A program made the position numbers and the translations under genes. From Mycobacteroides sp. LB1 (GTDB lineage: Bacteria; Actinomycetota; Actinomycetes; Mycobacteriales; Mycobacteriaceae): a stretch of 64,000 nucleotides of DNA. The notes beneath the pieces were generated by a model. That model did not search any database and was not told the origin of the DNA. It saw only the letters and a list, made by a program, of their open reading frames with translations. The stretch covers positions 1,054,001-1,118,000 of the forward strand of contig NZ_JACCFF010000001.1 in assembly GCF_013449725.1 (NCBI RefSeq). The letters run 5' to 3'. Numbering within the stretch: the stretch's first letter is position 1; each line of letters opens with the position of its first letter. Of this stretch, positions 55,033-64,000 are shown piece after piece.

Positions 55033-56595
55033 ATGAGACGTGTACAGAAGGTGACGGCGCAGGTCGCTGCATTACTCGCGGTGACCATGGTGTCCGGGTG
55101 CATCGACACTTCCGGGTCACGAGATATGACACCGTCACAGTCGACATCGAAGACGGCAGCGGCGCCCGCCCGCAGCTATCCCGGGTTGTTCCCCGAGTAC
55201 CGAGGCAAGTTCCACCCCAACCACACGGATCTGGGTGGGCGAAACAACGCAGAACTGGCAAGTCTGCTGCCGGTGGCCACCGACTTCCCCGCGCCCGGGC
55301 TGACCCGTCCCACCGATATCGCCTCCGACGACGGGTCCGGGCTCGGACTGCATGGCCAAACGGATGGTGAAACACGTCCGCCCGAATGCCTGTACACACC
55401 CTTCGGCAAGTCCTTTTCGAGGGCTCCCGACGGTTCGGACTGGAACCTGTACTACGCGGCCTCGACATTCCACGAGGCGGACCCCGCCGGCAATCACATC
55501 ATCGTGACGGTCAACCGTGAGCGCGAGAGCACCGACGTGTTCGCGTCGACCACCGACTGGATCAAGAAGTGCGGCCAGTACGACAAGGCGTTTCCGACGT
55601 TCGCGAAGCCGGATGTGCGGAATCGGCATGTCACCGACACCTTCGCCCCCGGGCCGATCGTCGAGGGCGTACAGACCTACGTATACACCAGTGCGAGTAC
55701 CGATCTGGACGACGCGTCAGCCGGTAAGGAGTCGTTGGGAGTGCGCGGTCAGCGCATTCTGCTCGCACGAGTGCGTTCGGTGGTGTTCGAGGTGGAAGGC
55801 ACCGACCAGGTGGACGCCGGCCTGCTGGACCAGCTGATGGCCACCAGCATCGCCAACGCAAAGCATGCCCCGCCGCCCCCCGAGCAGAACGCCGGCCGGT
55901 TGGCCGGACTGACCGGCTGCGATACCGCTGCGCTTAAACCTGGGAATCCGCAGCCGGATCCGACGCTCGACTGCACAATCCGCACCTCTGATGGCAGCGG
56001 CGTGATCTTCGAGGTGCTGGGCACCCCCGCGGGGACCATCCGGGTGTTCAACGGCAACGGCGCTCAGCTGCAATCCATCCGCGTGCCCAACCCGATCTTT
56101 CAGCAGCGTCTGCCGTTACTACAGGATCTGGACCAGGACAAGCGCGAAGAGCTGCTGGTGGTCAGGGCGACCGGCGACCCAGCCGGTGACCTCATGGACG
56201 TGTGGCGACCGCGGCCGAATTCTGATCAATTCGATATGGCCGGAACAATATTCGGTGTCCCGCGATTCTGGATGACGTCCGATCGATTCATCGGAATCTT
56301 CTCGCGCAACGGCGCCGACGCCGGGGTGGCGGCCCTCTTCCGGTTCGTCGACAACAAACTGGCGGTGCTGGCGCTGCTGGACACCGAAAGACGAGTGGAC
56401 AACAAGCCGCTCGATCCGAAGTGGCGTCTGAATGCCAACGTCAAATGCGCGATGAACTTATCCGATGACCCGCCGGGGGCACTCGGGTCGCGAATGGACG
56501 CGCTGCGCGCGGCGGGTGTCGACCCGGCGACGGCCGAGGAACATTTCTGCCTACAGCCGTGGGTGGCGGGGCTCTATCGCCAGGGCACACGGTGA
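55033..56595 (+). CDS. Lipoprotein with C-terminal FG-GAP/VCBS-like module (520 aa)
   Basis: The lipobox is MVSGC with lipidated Cys23; the N-terminal hydrophobic segment is residues 8-22. Residues 40-285 form an unrecognised domain with Cys residues (PECLY and KKCGQ). A second module from about 290 contains [18 protein letters not shown], a Ca-binding-like D-x-D-x-D loop as in VCBS/FG-GAP repeats. Residues 290-520 are paralogous to the whole of the following lipoprotein (see findings). GGAGGGGCAACG precedes the ATG. It is divergent from sppA. Function is unknown, outer-surface. Confidence 0.83.
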   Translation: MRRVQKVTAQVAALLAVTMVSGCIDTSGSRDMTPSQSTSKTAAAPARSYPGLFPEYRGKFHPNHTDLGGRNNAELASLLPVATDFPAPGLTRPTDIASDDGSGLGLHGQTDGETRPPECLYTPFGKSFSRAPDGSDWNLYYAASTFHEADPAGNHIIVTVNRERESTDVFASTTDWIKKCGQYDKAFPTFAKPDVRNRHVTDTFAPGPIVEGVQTYVYTSASTDLDDASAGKESLGVRGQRILLARVRSVVFEVEGTDQVDAGLLDQLMATSIANAKHAPPPPEQNAGRLAGLTGCDTAALKPGNPQPDPTLDCTIRTSDGSGVIFEVLGTPAGTIRVFNGNGAQLQSIRVPNPIFQQRLPLLQDLDQDKREELLVVRATGDPAGDLMDVWRPRPNSDQFDMAGTIFGVPRFWMTSDRFIGIFSRNGADAGVAALFRFVDNKLAVLALLDTERRVDNKPLDPKWRLNANVKCAMNLSDDPPGALGSRMDALRAAGVDPATAEEHFCLQPWVAGLYRQGTR

Positions 56596-56606
56596 CGTGT
56601 GTTGAC

Positions 56607-57410
56607 ATGACGAAGTGGCGTACCGCAGCGCTTTTCGTCATGGGGTTAACCCTGACGGCATGCACCCACGGCGGTATCCAGCACACTGAAACGTCCACGA
56701 GCTCAGCGCCCAATCGACTGGACTCGCTGCCACTGTGTTCGTCGATCAAGCCGCAGGCCATCGAACCCGATCCGGATCCGGCGCTGCAGTGCGTGCTGCG
56801 ATCCAAGGATTCGGCGAAGCTCACGTTAGAGGTGATGGGCACACCCCCCACCACCATCAAGGTGTACGAACCCAATGGGACTGAGCGGCAGACCTTTACC
56901 GTTCCCGTCAACAAACCGGAACGAACGCCGCCTCTTCTTGCCGACCTCGACCAAGACGGCCGCGACGAGTTGGTGGTGGTCGACAACGTCGGCTCCGACG
57001 GCGACGTCCTGGATGTGTGGCGGGTGAACAAGGATTCGGGGAACTTCTCCCGAGCGGGACAGGTGTTCGGTTATCCCGAGTTCCGGATAACCGATGAGCG
57101 CTTCACCGCGTTCTATGCCAGTACCGGTGCCGGATCAGGAAGGGTTTCCCTCTACCGATTCGTCAATGACAAGGTGGTGGAGCTCGGTTCCCTCTTCGTG
57201 CAGGCGGCGGATTGGCCGGATCCCGCGGATCCCGCCCGCACCTGGCACACCAACGGAAACACGTTGTGCTCCTTCAATTACGACGACGATCCCCCGGGAC
57301 AAGCCCAGAAAAGGAACCAGGCGTTGACGGAGGCCGGCATCGACCCACCGTCCGCACAGGACCGATTCTGCAAGCAATCCTGGGTCGCCGACATCTACAA
57401 GAAACGCTAG
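56607..57410 (+). CDS. Lipoprotein paralogous to the end of its neighbour (267 aa)
   Basis: The lipobox is LTAC with Cys19 (VMGLTLTACTHGG). The whole mature protein resembles residues 290-520 of the preceding lipoprotein: shared positions include PDPALQC, GTPPTTIKVY, LADLDQDGRDELVVV and GQVFGYPEFRIT. The Asp-rich DLDQDGRDE loop is a predicted Ca2+ site. ATG at 56607 gives a normal signal sequence; the frame also opens at 56559, overlapping the gene before. It is 11 bp after that gene, so they form an operon. Function is unknown. Confidence 0.83.
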   Translation: MTKWRTAALFVMGLTLTACTHGGIQHTETSTSSAPNRLDSLPLCSSIKPQAIEPDPDPALQCVLRSKDSAKLTLEVMGTPPTTIKVYEPNGTERQTFTVPVNKPERTPPLLADLDQDGRDELVVVDNVGSDGDVLDVWRVNKDSGNFSRAGQVFGYPEFRITDERFTAFYASTGAGSGRVSLYRFVNDKVVELGSLFVQAADWPDPADPARTWHTNGNTLCSFNYDDDPPGQAQKRNQALTEAGIDPPSAQDRFCKQSWVADIYKKR

Positions 57411-57437
57411 CCGGACGTGCCTGCCGCTCCACATGAG

Positions 57438-57499
57438 CGCCGAGCGTGAAGCGATGGCGACGAATCGGCCGATATCCCGCCATAGCTTCACGCTCGGCG
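57438..57499. repeat. 62-bp near-perfect palindrome
   Basis: Outer arms CGCCGAGCGTGAAGC (57438-57452) and the exact inverse 57485-57499; inner arms ATGGCG/CGCCAT after one mismatch; a central perfect ATCGGCCGAT (57464-57473). The symmetry centre is 57468.5. It lies in the gap between two convergent genes and may be an intergenic palindromic repeat or terminator of both. Confidence 0.8.
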
Positions 57500-57506
57500 A
57501 AACAGT

Positions 57507-57536
57507 AAGGGCGCCCACCCTGAGGTGGACGCCCTT
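57507..57536 (-). terminator. Terminator-like hairpin after rplO
   Basis: Arms AAGGGCG (57507-57513) and CGCCCTT (57530-57536), then CCACC/GGTGG with a 4-nt loop and one mismatch. On the minus strand it follows the rplO stop by 16 nt and is followed by ACTGTTT. Confidence 0.6.
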
Positions 57537-57551
57537 GCTGATAAGTGGGTA

Positions 57552-57992
57552 CTAGACCGCGTTGATCGATCCGCCTACGGCAGTGATCTTCTCGCGGGCC
57601 GCGTCGCTGAACTTGTTGGCGGTCACCGACACCTTGACCGTGAGGTCGCCGTTGCCGAGCACCTTAACCAGCTGGTTCTTGCGGACCGCACCCTTGTTCA
57701 CCAGATCCTCGATGGTGACGTCGCCACCCTCGGGGAACAGCCGCTCGATATCGCGGACGTTCACCACCTGGTACTCGGTGCGGAAGCGGTTCTTGAAGCC
57801 CTTGAGCTTCGGCAGCCGCATGTGGATGGGCATCTGCCCACCCTCAAAGGTCGCCGGCACGTTCTTGCGTGCCTTGGTGCCCTTGGTGCCGCGGCCGGCG
57901 GTCTTACCCTTGGACCCCTCACCGCGACCGACGCGGGTGCGCTCGGTCTTGGAGCCGGGGGCTGGGCGCAGATGATGCAATTTGATAGTCAT
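57552..57992 (-). CDS. rplO: 50S ribosomal protein L15 (146 aa)
   Basis: L15 is a late-assembly 50S protein. It starts [38 protein letters not shown] and continues with [20 protein letters not shown]. It ends in [21 protein letters not shown]. It is the last gene of the split spc operon on this strand and starts right after rpmD, followed by a hairpin. Confidence 0.97.
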   Translation of the reverse strand: MTIKLHHLRPAPGSKTERTRVGRGEGSKGKTAGRGTKGTKARKNVPATFEGGQMPIHMRLPKLKGFKNRFRTEYQVVNVRDIERLFPEGGDVTIEDLVNKGAVRKNQLVKVLGNGDLTVKVSVTANKFSDAAREKITAVGGSINAV

Positions 57993-58175
57993 TTACTTCA
58001 CGTCCTCGACGGTGACCAGGTGGCGAACCACCTGGAGCAGGCCGCGGGTCTGCGCGTTGTCCTCACGGACAACGGTCTGGCGAATCTTGCGCAGTCCCAG
58101 TGTCTTCAACGATTCGCGCTGGTTCCACCGGGTTCCGATGGTGCCGCGCACCTGGGTGATCAACAGATCAGCCAT
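57993..58175 (-). CDS. rpmD: 50S ribosomal protein L30 (60 aa)
   Basis: L30 is a 60-residue 50S protein: [19 protein letters not shown], then [19 protein letters not shown] and the ending [18 protein letters not shown] at 58175 overlaps the rpsE end by 8 bp; the longer frame to 58409 lies within rpsE. It directly abuts rplO. Confidence 0.96.
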   Translation of the reverse strand: MADLLITQVRGTIGTRWNQRESLKTLGLRKIRQTVVREDNAQTRGLLQVVRHLVTVEDVK

Positions 58176-58830
58176 GGCTGCCTCCCTGTGCTGCTGCAGC
58201 TGCGAACTCGGCGCGGGCCCGGAGCATGCCGGCCGGTGCCACATCTTCGATGGGCAGACCGCGCCGGGCCGCAACCTCTTCGGGGCGCTGCAGTGCCTTG
58301 AGCGCCGCGACGGTTGCGTGGACCACGTTGATGGCGTTGTCGCTACCCAGCGACTTGGCCAGGATGTCGTGCACGCCAGCGCATTCCAACACTGCGCGGG
58401 CGGCGCCACCGGCGATCACACCGGTACCGGCGGAAGCCGGCCGCAGCATGACGACGCCAGCCGCATCCTCGCCCTGAACCGGGTGGACGATGGTGCCACC
58501 GATAAGCGGAACGCGGAAGAAGTTCTTGCGAGCCTCGTCCACACCCTTGGCGATGGCAGCCGGAACTTCCTTGGCCTTGCCGTAGCCAACGCCTACCAGG
58601 CCGTTGCCGTCGCCAACGATCACCAGTGCGGTGAAGCTGAACCGGCGACCACCCTTGACCACCTTGGAGACGCGGTTGATGGTGACGACGCGCTCGATAT
58701 GGTTGCTCTTCTCGGCGTTATCGCGGCCACCACGACGGTCGTCACGGTTGTCACGACGTCCGCGGCCGCCGTCGCGACCGTCACTGGGGCCGCCTGCGGC
58801 GCCAGGAGCGCCAGTATTGCGCTGCGCCAT
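58168..58830 (-). CDS. rpsE: 30S ribosomal protein S5 (220 aa)
   Basis: S5 guards translational fidelity and mRNA entry. Residues 1-45 are a Gly/Arg/Asp-rich leader ([16 protein letters not shown]). The S5 core then has [42 protein letters not shown] and [23 protein letters not shown] at 58830 (MAQRN) gives 220 residues, as in M. tuberculosis, with AAGGA upstream. ATG at 58833 would add one Met. Confidence 0.97.
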   Translation of the reverse strand: MAQRNTGAPGAAGGPSDGRDGGRGRRDNRDDRRGGRDNAEKSNHIERVVTINRVSKVVKGGRRFSFTALVIVGDGNGLVGVGYGKAKEVPAAIAKGVDEARKNFFRVPLIGGTIVHPVQGEDAAGVVMLRPASAGTGVIAGGAARAVLECAGVHDILAKSLGSDNAINVVHATVAALKALQRPEEVAARRGLPIEDVAPAGMLRARAEFAAAAAQGGSHG

Positions 58831-58861
58831 CATGCATTCCTTCCGTTGAAAGTCTCGAACA

Positions 58862-59269
58862 TCAGAACACCAGCCCGCTCTCGCGGGCGGCGTCGGCGAG
58901 TGCCGCGATCCGGCCACCGTAGGTGTAGCCGCCGCGGTCGAAGACCACGGTGTCCACACCGGCTGCCTTGGCACGCTCGGCGATCAGCTGACCGACCCGG
59001 GCGCTGCGCGCCTTCTTGTCGCCGTCCACCGCTTGCACGTCGGGCTCGACGGACGAAGCCGCGGCCAGGGTGGTCCCGGTGAGATCGTTGACCAGCTGCA
59101 CATGAATGTGGCGGGCCGAACGGTTGACGACCAGACGCGGCCGCGCGTCCGTACCGGACACCTTCTTGCGCAGACGTGCGTGGCGGCGCAGACGCGAAGT
59201 GCGACGCGCCTCCGAAACACTCTTGCCGACGGGCTCGTGCTGCTTCGCTTCTGTCTTCGTTTGAGCCAT
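58862..59269 (-). CDS. rplR: 50S ribosomal protein L18 (135 aa)
   Basis: L18 binds 5S rRNA. The N-terminal [20 protein letters not shown] extension precedes the core [39 protein letters not shown] and [20 protein letters not shown] at 59269 follows AGGTAAGTGACC; GTG at 59275 overlapping the rplF stop would add two residues. The N-terminus is longer than in M. tuberculosis (122 residues). Confidence 0.95.
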   Translation of the reverse strand: MAQTKTEAKQHEPVGKSVSEARRTSRLRRHARLRKKVSGTDARPRLVVNRSARHIHVQLVNDLTGTTLAAASSVEPDVQAVDGDKKARSARVGQLIAERAKAAGVDTVVFDRGGYTYGGRIAALADAARESGLVF

Positions 59270-59271
59270 GG

Positions 59272-59811
59272 TCACTTACCTGTCTTTCCGACCTTGCGGC
59301 GGATCTGCTCACCCTCGTAGCGAATGCCCTTGCCCTTATAGGGGTCGGGGCGACGCAGGCGGCGGATGTTGGCCGAGATCTGGCCAACCTTCTGCTTGTC
59401 GATTCCGCTGACCGAGAACTTGGTGGGGGTCTCGACCGCGAACGTGATGCCCTCGGGTGCCTCGATCAGCACGGGGTGGCTGTAACCGAGCGCGAACTCC
59501 AGGTTCGATCCCTTGGCGACGACGCGGTAACCCACGCCGAAGATCTCCATCTTGGTGGTGTAGCCCTGGGTCACACCGGTCACCAGGTTGGCGATCAGGG
59601 TGCGAGACAGGCCGTGTAGCGAGCGGTTGCGCCGCTCGTCATCCGGGCGGCTGACCACGATGGCGCCATCGTCATTGCGCGACACCGAGATCGGCTCGCT
59701 CACTGTCAGTTCGAGGGTGCCTTTGGAGCCCTTGACGGAGACGTTCTGGCCGTCGATGTTGACGTCCACTCCGGAAGGAATCAGCACCGGTTGCTTACCA
59801 ATACGCGACAT
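59272..59811 (-). CDS. rplF: 50S ribosomal protein L6 (179 aa)
   Basis: L6 lies near the sarcin-ricin loop. It begins [20 protein letters not shown]. The duplicated domains include GPKG-like [14 protein letters not shown] and [17 protein letters not shown]. It ends [20 protein letters not shown], an invariant L6 terminus. It lies between rpsH and rplR with overlapping stops. Confidence 0.98.
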   Translation of the reverse strand: MSRIGKQPVLIPSGVDVNIDGQNVSVKGSKGTLELTVSEPISVSRNDDGAIVVSRPDDERRNRSLHGLSRTLIANLVTGVTQGYTTKMEIFGVGYRVVAKGSNLEFALGYSHPVLIEAPEGITFAVETPTKFSVSGIDKQKVGQISANIRRLRRPDPYKGKGIRYEGEQIRRKVGKTGK

Positions 59812-59826
59812 TTTTTAAGTCCTCCC

Positions 59827-60225
59827 CTACCAGACGAACGCGAGGACTTCGCCGCCCACGCCTTGTCGGGCTGCTTGGCGATCGGTGAGTAGACCAGTGG
59901 ACGTGGAGATGATCGCCACGCCGAGGCCGCCGAGAACCTTGGGCAGACTGGTGGATTTTGCATACACACGCAGGCCGGGCTTCGACACGCGGCGCAGGCC
60001 GGCGATGCTGCGCTCACGGCTGGGGCCGTACTTGAGCGAGACAACCAGGCTCTTGCCCACGCGGGCGTCCTCGGTGCGGTAATCGGTGATGTAGCCCTCG
60101 CGCTTGAGGATCTCGGCGATATTGGCCTTGATCTTCGAGTGCGGCAGGGTCACCTCATCGTGGTATGCCGAGTTGGCATTGCGCAGACGTGTCAGAAAGT
60201 CTGCGATCGGATCAGTCATAGTCAT
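59827..60225 (-). CDS. rpsH: 30S ribosomal protein S8 (132 aa)
   Basis: S8 binds helix 21 of 16S rRNA and, in E. coli, represses the spc operon. It begins [20 protein letters not shown] and ends with [23 protein letters not shown] at 60225 gives the M. tuberculosis length of 132; other in-frame starts exist at 60237 and 60240. In most bacteria rpsN and rplE precede it, but here it is the first gene of its transcript. Confidence 0.97.
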   Translation of the reverse strand: MTMTDPIADFLTRLRNANSAYHDEVTLPHSKIKANIAEILKREGYITDYRTEDARVGKSLVVSLKYGPSRERSIAGLRRVSKPGLRVYAKSTSLPKVLGGLGVAIISTSTGLLTDRQAARQGVGGEVLAFVW

Positions 60226-60338
60226 GACAGAGTCCATCAACCTTTCTCGCTGCGGTTCCCATGCAGCATGCTCGTACCGGTTCCCGTAAGGGCCTGGTAC
60301 ATCGCACGGTGGGCCTACTGCGAAGTGATCTTCCGTAT

Positions 60339-60356
60339 CTGACCGGGTTCGGTCAG
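60339..60356 (-). promoter_or_regulatory. Hairpin in the rpsH leader
   Basis: CTGACC (60339-60344) and GGTCAG (60351-60356) with a 6-nt loop. The same arms occur in the rpmJ-rpsM spacer at 36832-36852. Confidence 0.3.
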
Positions 60357-60440
60357 GGGTCGTGCATCAGCAGTGCTGTCCCAACAAAACCAGCACATGC
60401 CGACCGGCCATAGGCGAAACACAGCCCGGGCAACCGGTTA

Positions 60441-60469
60441 AGTGTAGGTGACCTGGACCTACGGACCAA
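60441..60469 (-). promoter_or_regulatory. Predicted sigma-A promoter for rpsH-rplF-rplR-rpsE-rpmD-rplO
   Basis: Minus strand: -35 TTGGTC (60469-60464), a 17-nt spacer and -10 TACACT (60446-60441). The implied leader is about 205 nt and holds a CTGACC/GGTCAG hairpin at 60339-60356. Confidence 0.5.
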
Positions 60470-60502
60470 ATCGGTGAGCGCGGCCCGCCGATGGCGGGTT
60501 CA

Positions 60503-60994
60503 TCACCCGGTGGGTGTCAACCTGAACGGCAGCCAATAGGTGCCGGGACCGTCATCTGGACACCCCGGTGCGCCCACGGTGAACGTCCGTTCCCCCGCAA
60601 AGCTGCCATCGCCGTTGGGCACCAAGAAGTCGAACCTGGCAGCGGTCACCGGACTGCCGTCGCTGCAATGGAACGGATAGTCCGCGGCCGACTCCCACCG
60701 ATCACCGTTCCACCGGTAGTCGAAGAGCGCCGGCGCATTGGGATTGTCCGCCAGCTCGGCCAACCGCAGCCAATGCGCCACGCATCCCCGCGCACCGCAG
60801 GTGGTGGTGAAGCTCGCCGCCTGCGTCGAAGGGGCCGAGGCATCGGGTCTGCCCTCGAACGTCTGCCGAGAATGGTCCAGGTAGGTGTCATAGGTGCCGT
60901 ACAGCGGCACCGGCTCTGGCCTGTCGGCGTGCGCCAAACCGGCACTGAACAATGACGCCACAGCCGCGAGTGCCAGCCCACCACACCTGCGCAT
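60503..60994 (-). CDS. Secreted protein of unknown function (163 aa)
   Basis: The signal peptide is residues 1-23, with cleavage near GLAHADR (lipobox absent). The mature chain has Cys residues (TTCGARGCVAHW, HCSDG, GAPGCPDD), likely forming two disulfides. The motifs RWESAADYPFHCSDG and TFTVGAPGCPDDGPGTYWLPF suggest a small beta-rich domain of a mycobacterial secreted family. No enzyme is recognised. It lies between the rpsH promoter and gdhA. Confidence 0.8.
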   Translation of the reverse strand: MRRCGGLALAAVASLFSAGLAHADRPEPVPLYGTYDTYLDHSRQTFEGRPDASAPSTQAASFTTTCGARGCVAHWLRLAELADNPNAPALFDYRWNGDRWESAADYPFHCSDGSPVTAARFDFLVPNGDGSFAGERTFTVGAPGCPDDGPGTYWLPFRLTPTG

Positions 60995-61050
60995 ATGTCA
61001 CTGATAACACAGCGCGTGCACGACGGGACCCGAACGATCGAACGTGATCG

Positions 61051-62433
<1,383 letters not shown>

Positions 62434-62460
62434 CTAACGACGCGGCATCAAACCCCGACG

Positions 62461-62988
62461 CTACGCAGCGGGAGCGGGAGCCAGCGCATTGCCCTTGATG
62501 ATGTAGAACAACGTGCCCTGCTCGGTATCCGCCTTGATCAGACCGGGTCCGGCACTCTCCGGATGCCCGTCGACGACGCCGACGCGTGACAGCTTCGGGT
62601 TGCTACCCGCGGCGTGCCAGATCGCCCATTTCCCGTCCTTCACGCGCGCGTCGACCTGGACGAGCAGATCGTCACGCCCGTCCTGGTCGAGATCGCGCAA
62701 CTCGACGGCAGCACCGCCGAGCCAGCCCTTGAAGGGTTCGGAGATCGTCTGCACAACCTTGCCGTCGCCACTGCGCACGGTGATGGTGGTGGTCTGCCCT
62801 TCGGGCTGCGGCGTGCTGGTCGTCTCGAAACGCAAGCCGTCACCGGATTGCAGCACCTCGGGGTCGGCACTCGCCACACCGGGAAGCGCCACGAGCGCCA
62901 GCGCCGCGAGCGCAGCGGCACCGGTTCTACGTACCCGTAACTTGGAGATTTCTCGTCGACCCTGCGAGACCTGCATCGGTTTGTCCAT
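62461..62988 (-). CDS. Exported VCBS/FG-GAP-like protein (175 aa)
   Basis: A Sec signal lies at residues 18-41 (cleavage after VASA). The mature part has ELRDLDQDGRDDLLVQVDAR, a Ca-binding-like loop almost identical to the loop in the two lipoproteins 5 kb away. The rest is short beta-rich sequence. It is probably a distant one-module relative of those proteins, exported but not lipidated. Function is unknown. Other starts within the first 5 codons are possible. Confidence 0.8.
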   Translation of the reverse strand: MDKPMQVSQGRREISKLRVRRTGAAALAALALVALPGVASADPEVLQSGDGLRFETTSTPQPEGQTTTITVRSGDGKVVQTISEPFKGWLGGAAVELRDLDQDGRDDLLVQVDARVKDGKWAIWHAAGSNPKLSRVGVVDGHPESAGPGLIKADTEQGTLFYIIKGNALAPAPAA

Positions 62989-63441
62989 TCGTCATACTTT
63001 GCTCAGGCATGAATTCTTCGACGTCTCTCGCTACCTAACCCTCCAGATCAGCGAGTTTGTCGAGCCGCTGCCGATGTATCAGCAATGCGGTATCACAAAG
63101 GTATACCAGCCGTGCGGCCGCCGCTAACTCAACCATCTGGCGCGCGATGCGAAATCGTGCGCAACATCACCGTGAGACTTTGGAGACGGTATGGGCTGGA
63201 TTAGCCGCAAGGGCGGTCGGCAATTCCGGCACCGAACAGCCAGGTTGCTCAATTCATAGCAAATAACTGTGACACGCGACCAGGAATCGATACCGGTGCG
63301 CGTCTCAGCGAAGACCAACTCTCCGGCACAGTATTGAAGGTTGCTGATCGCCATCGGGAACGCCGCCGGAGGATGGGCCCGAGTCGGCATTCGATGCCTA
63401 GTGGGCGGTCACGGCCAGCGACACTCGTGATGTCCGCCGAC
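62989..63441. other. Gap without a recognisable gene
   Basis: No frame here has a plausible start with a ribosome-binding site or a known family. I see no strong hairpin. It presumably carries the promoter of the 175-aa exported protein. Confidence 0.4.
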
Positions 63442-64000
63442 TCATGAGCGGGCGTGCTCAGCGATGAGACGCGTGAACTCCGACTGCAGCCGTTGCGCTT
63501 CGCCCACGGTGATGTGCCCACCATCGCGGGCCACCCATCGTGATCCGTCATTGGTGCGACATACCCCGTCTGGACAGATCGTCGGACCCAGATCAACAGT
63601 GGACACTCCAAGAAGTCCACTGGCGGCACGCCGTTCGGCCAAGGTGGCGGTGTTCTGTTGCCGCTGAGTCTCCGCCAAACCTGTGCTGCGACCACAGCGG
63701 GAAGGCGACACCCAGACCTCGTACCCCGGACATTTGTAGAGGTCCCAGTTCACGAAATGCGGCAGGGTGTGCACGACGACGACCGGGACATGCGCCCCCG
63801 CCAGCTTCTGCAGGACCGCGGCTATCCCCTGCTGCCACAACCGGCCCTTGCCGGCGTCATCTTCGGTCCATTCCTCGGCGTGCGGTAACCGGAACCGGAC
63901 ATGTTGATTGGCTAGGAAGTAATCGCTCGAGGCAGAGGCAATCACCACCAAACCGGGCCGAACATCCGCGAGTGCACGGAGCCAGCGCTCCACGAAATCG
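63442..64000 (-). CDS. C-terminal part of an SGNH-type protein, probably an acyltransferase (cut by window edge)
   Basis: The frame is open at base 64000, so the N-terminus is outside. It reads DFVERWLRALADVRPGLVVI, then IASASSDYF and VHTLPHFVNWDLYKCPGYEV, and the final block D-G-G-H in WVARDGGHITVGEAQRL is the D-x-x-H catalytic pair of SGNH esterase domains. Such domains form the C-terminus of peptidoglycan or lipid O-acyltransferases with an AT3 membrane part. The Ser of the SGNH block lies outside the window. Cys residues around PTICPDGVC suggest an exported domain. Confidence 0.75.
   Translation of the reverse strand, partial: DFVERWLRALADVRPGLVVIASASSDYFLANQHVRFRLPHAEEWTEDDAGKGRLWQQGIAAVLQKLAGAHVPVVVVHTLPHFVNWDLYKCPGYEVWVSPSRCGRSTGLAETQRQQNTATLAERRAASGLLGVSTVDLGPTICPDGVCRTNDGSRWVARDGGHITVGEAQRLQSEFTRLIAEHARS

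Overview
The window is chromosomal DNA of a high-G+C actinobacterium and almost certainly a mycobacterium. Gene order from nnr/glmS through glmM, rpsI-rplM, an ESX-4 type VII secretion locus, cutinases, truA, the alpha ribosomal operon and rmlBC follows the M. tuberculosis Rv3433c-Rv3465 block gene by gene. A complete ESX-4 core that includes eccE (M. tuberculosis ESX-4 has none), together with the extra inserted genes, fits the Mycobacteroides abscessus/chelonae group best. That species-level call is inference from gene content.

Layout. 1-4.5 kb: nnr (cut by the window edge), an alpha/beta hydrolase, glmS and a hydrolase-fold protein without its nucleophile. 4.5-6.7 kb: a three-gene minus-strand operon with a small WXG100-like protein, a 521-residue WXG effector-like protein and a small acidic protein. 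6.8-12 kb: an F420-type oxidoreductase, a PhoD-like lipoprotein, glmM and rplM-rpsI. 12-15.1 kb: an accessory, partly AT-rich insert coding for a polytopic membrane protein and three membrane-anchored proteins, placed exactly where rplM and esxT are neighbours in M. tuberculosis. 15.2-27.9 kb: ESX-4 (esxT, esxU, an Rv3446c-type protein, eccC4, eccD4, mycP4, eccB4, eccE4). 27.9-32.7 kb: a CGNR regulator with a divergent EamA exporter, then three cutinases and an epoxide hydrolase. 32.7-37.3 kb: truA and the alpha operon (infA-rpmJ-rpsM-rpsK-rpsD-rpoA-rplQ). 37.5-43.3 kb: a second non-syntenic block with a flavin monooxygenase, a D-aminoacylase-type amidohydrolase, a decayed aminopeptidase N fragment and an NfeD/flotillin pair; its centre is bounded by an 80-bp direct repeat. 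43.3-46.7 kb: an F420-type oxidoreductase, rmlB-rmlC and a DUF4190-type membrane protein. 46.7-60.2 kb: secY-adk-map, a secreted HAD phosphatase, a methyltransferase, an AI-2E family permease, sppA, two paralogous lipoproteins and the distal half of the spc operon (rpsH-rplF-rplR-rpsE-rpmD-rplO). 60.5-64 kb: secreted proteins, gdhA and the end of an SGNH-type protein.

Functional themes are translation and protein export (ribosomal proteins, RNA polymerase alpha, SecY, Map, SppA), envelope precursor synthesis (GlmS and GlmM toward UDP-GlcNAc, RmlB/RmlC toward dTDP-rhamnose), and secretion (ESX-4 with candidate substrates, cutinases). A recurring regulatory feature is a TANNNT hexamer exactly 6 nt before the start codon of many first genes, the signature of leaderless mycobacterial transcripts.

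The parts most worth follow-up are the 12-15 kb accessory insert beside ESX-4, the effector-like operon at 4.5-6.7 kb, the terminator-like hairpin inside the 5' end of truA, the direct repeat bracketing the 38.9-41.1 kb segment, and a 62-bp near-perfect palindrome at 57.4 kb. No tRNA, rRNA, CRISPR array, insertion sequence or prophage gene was recognised.
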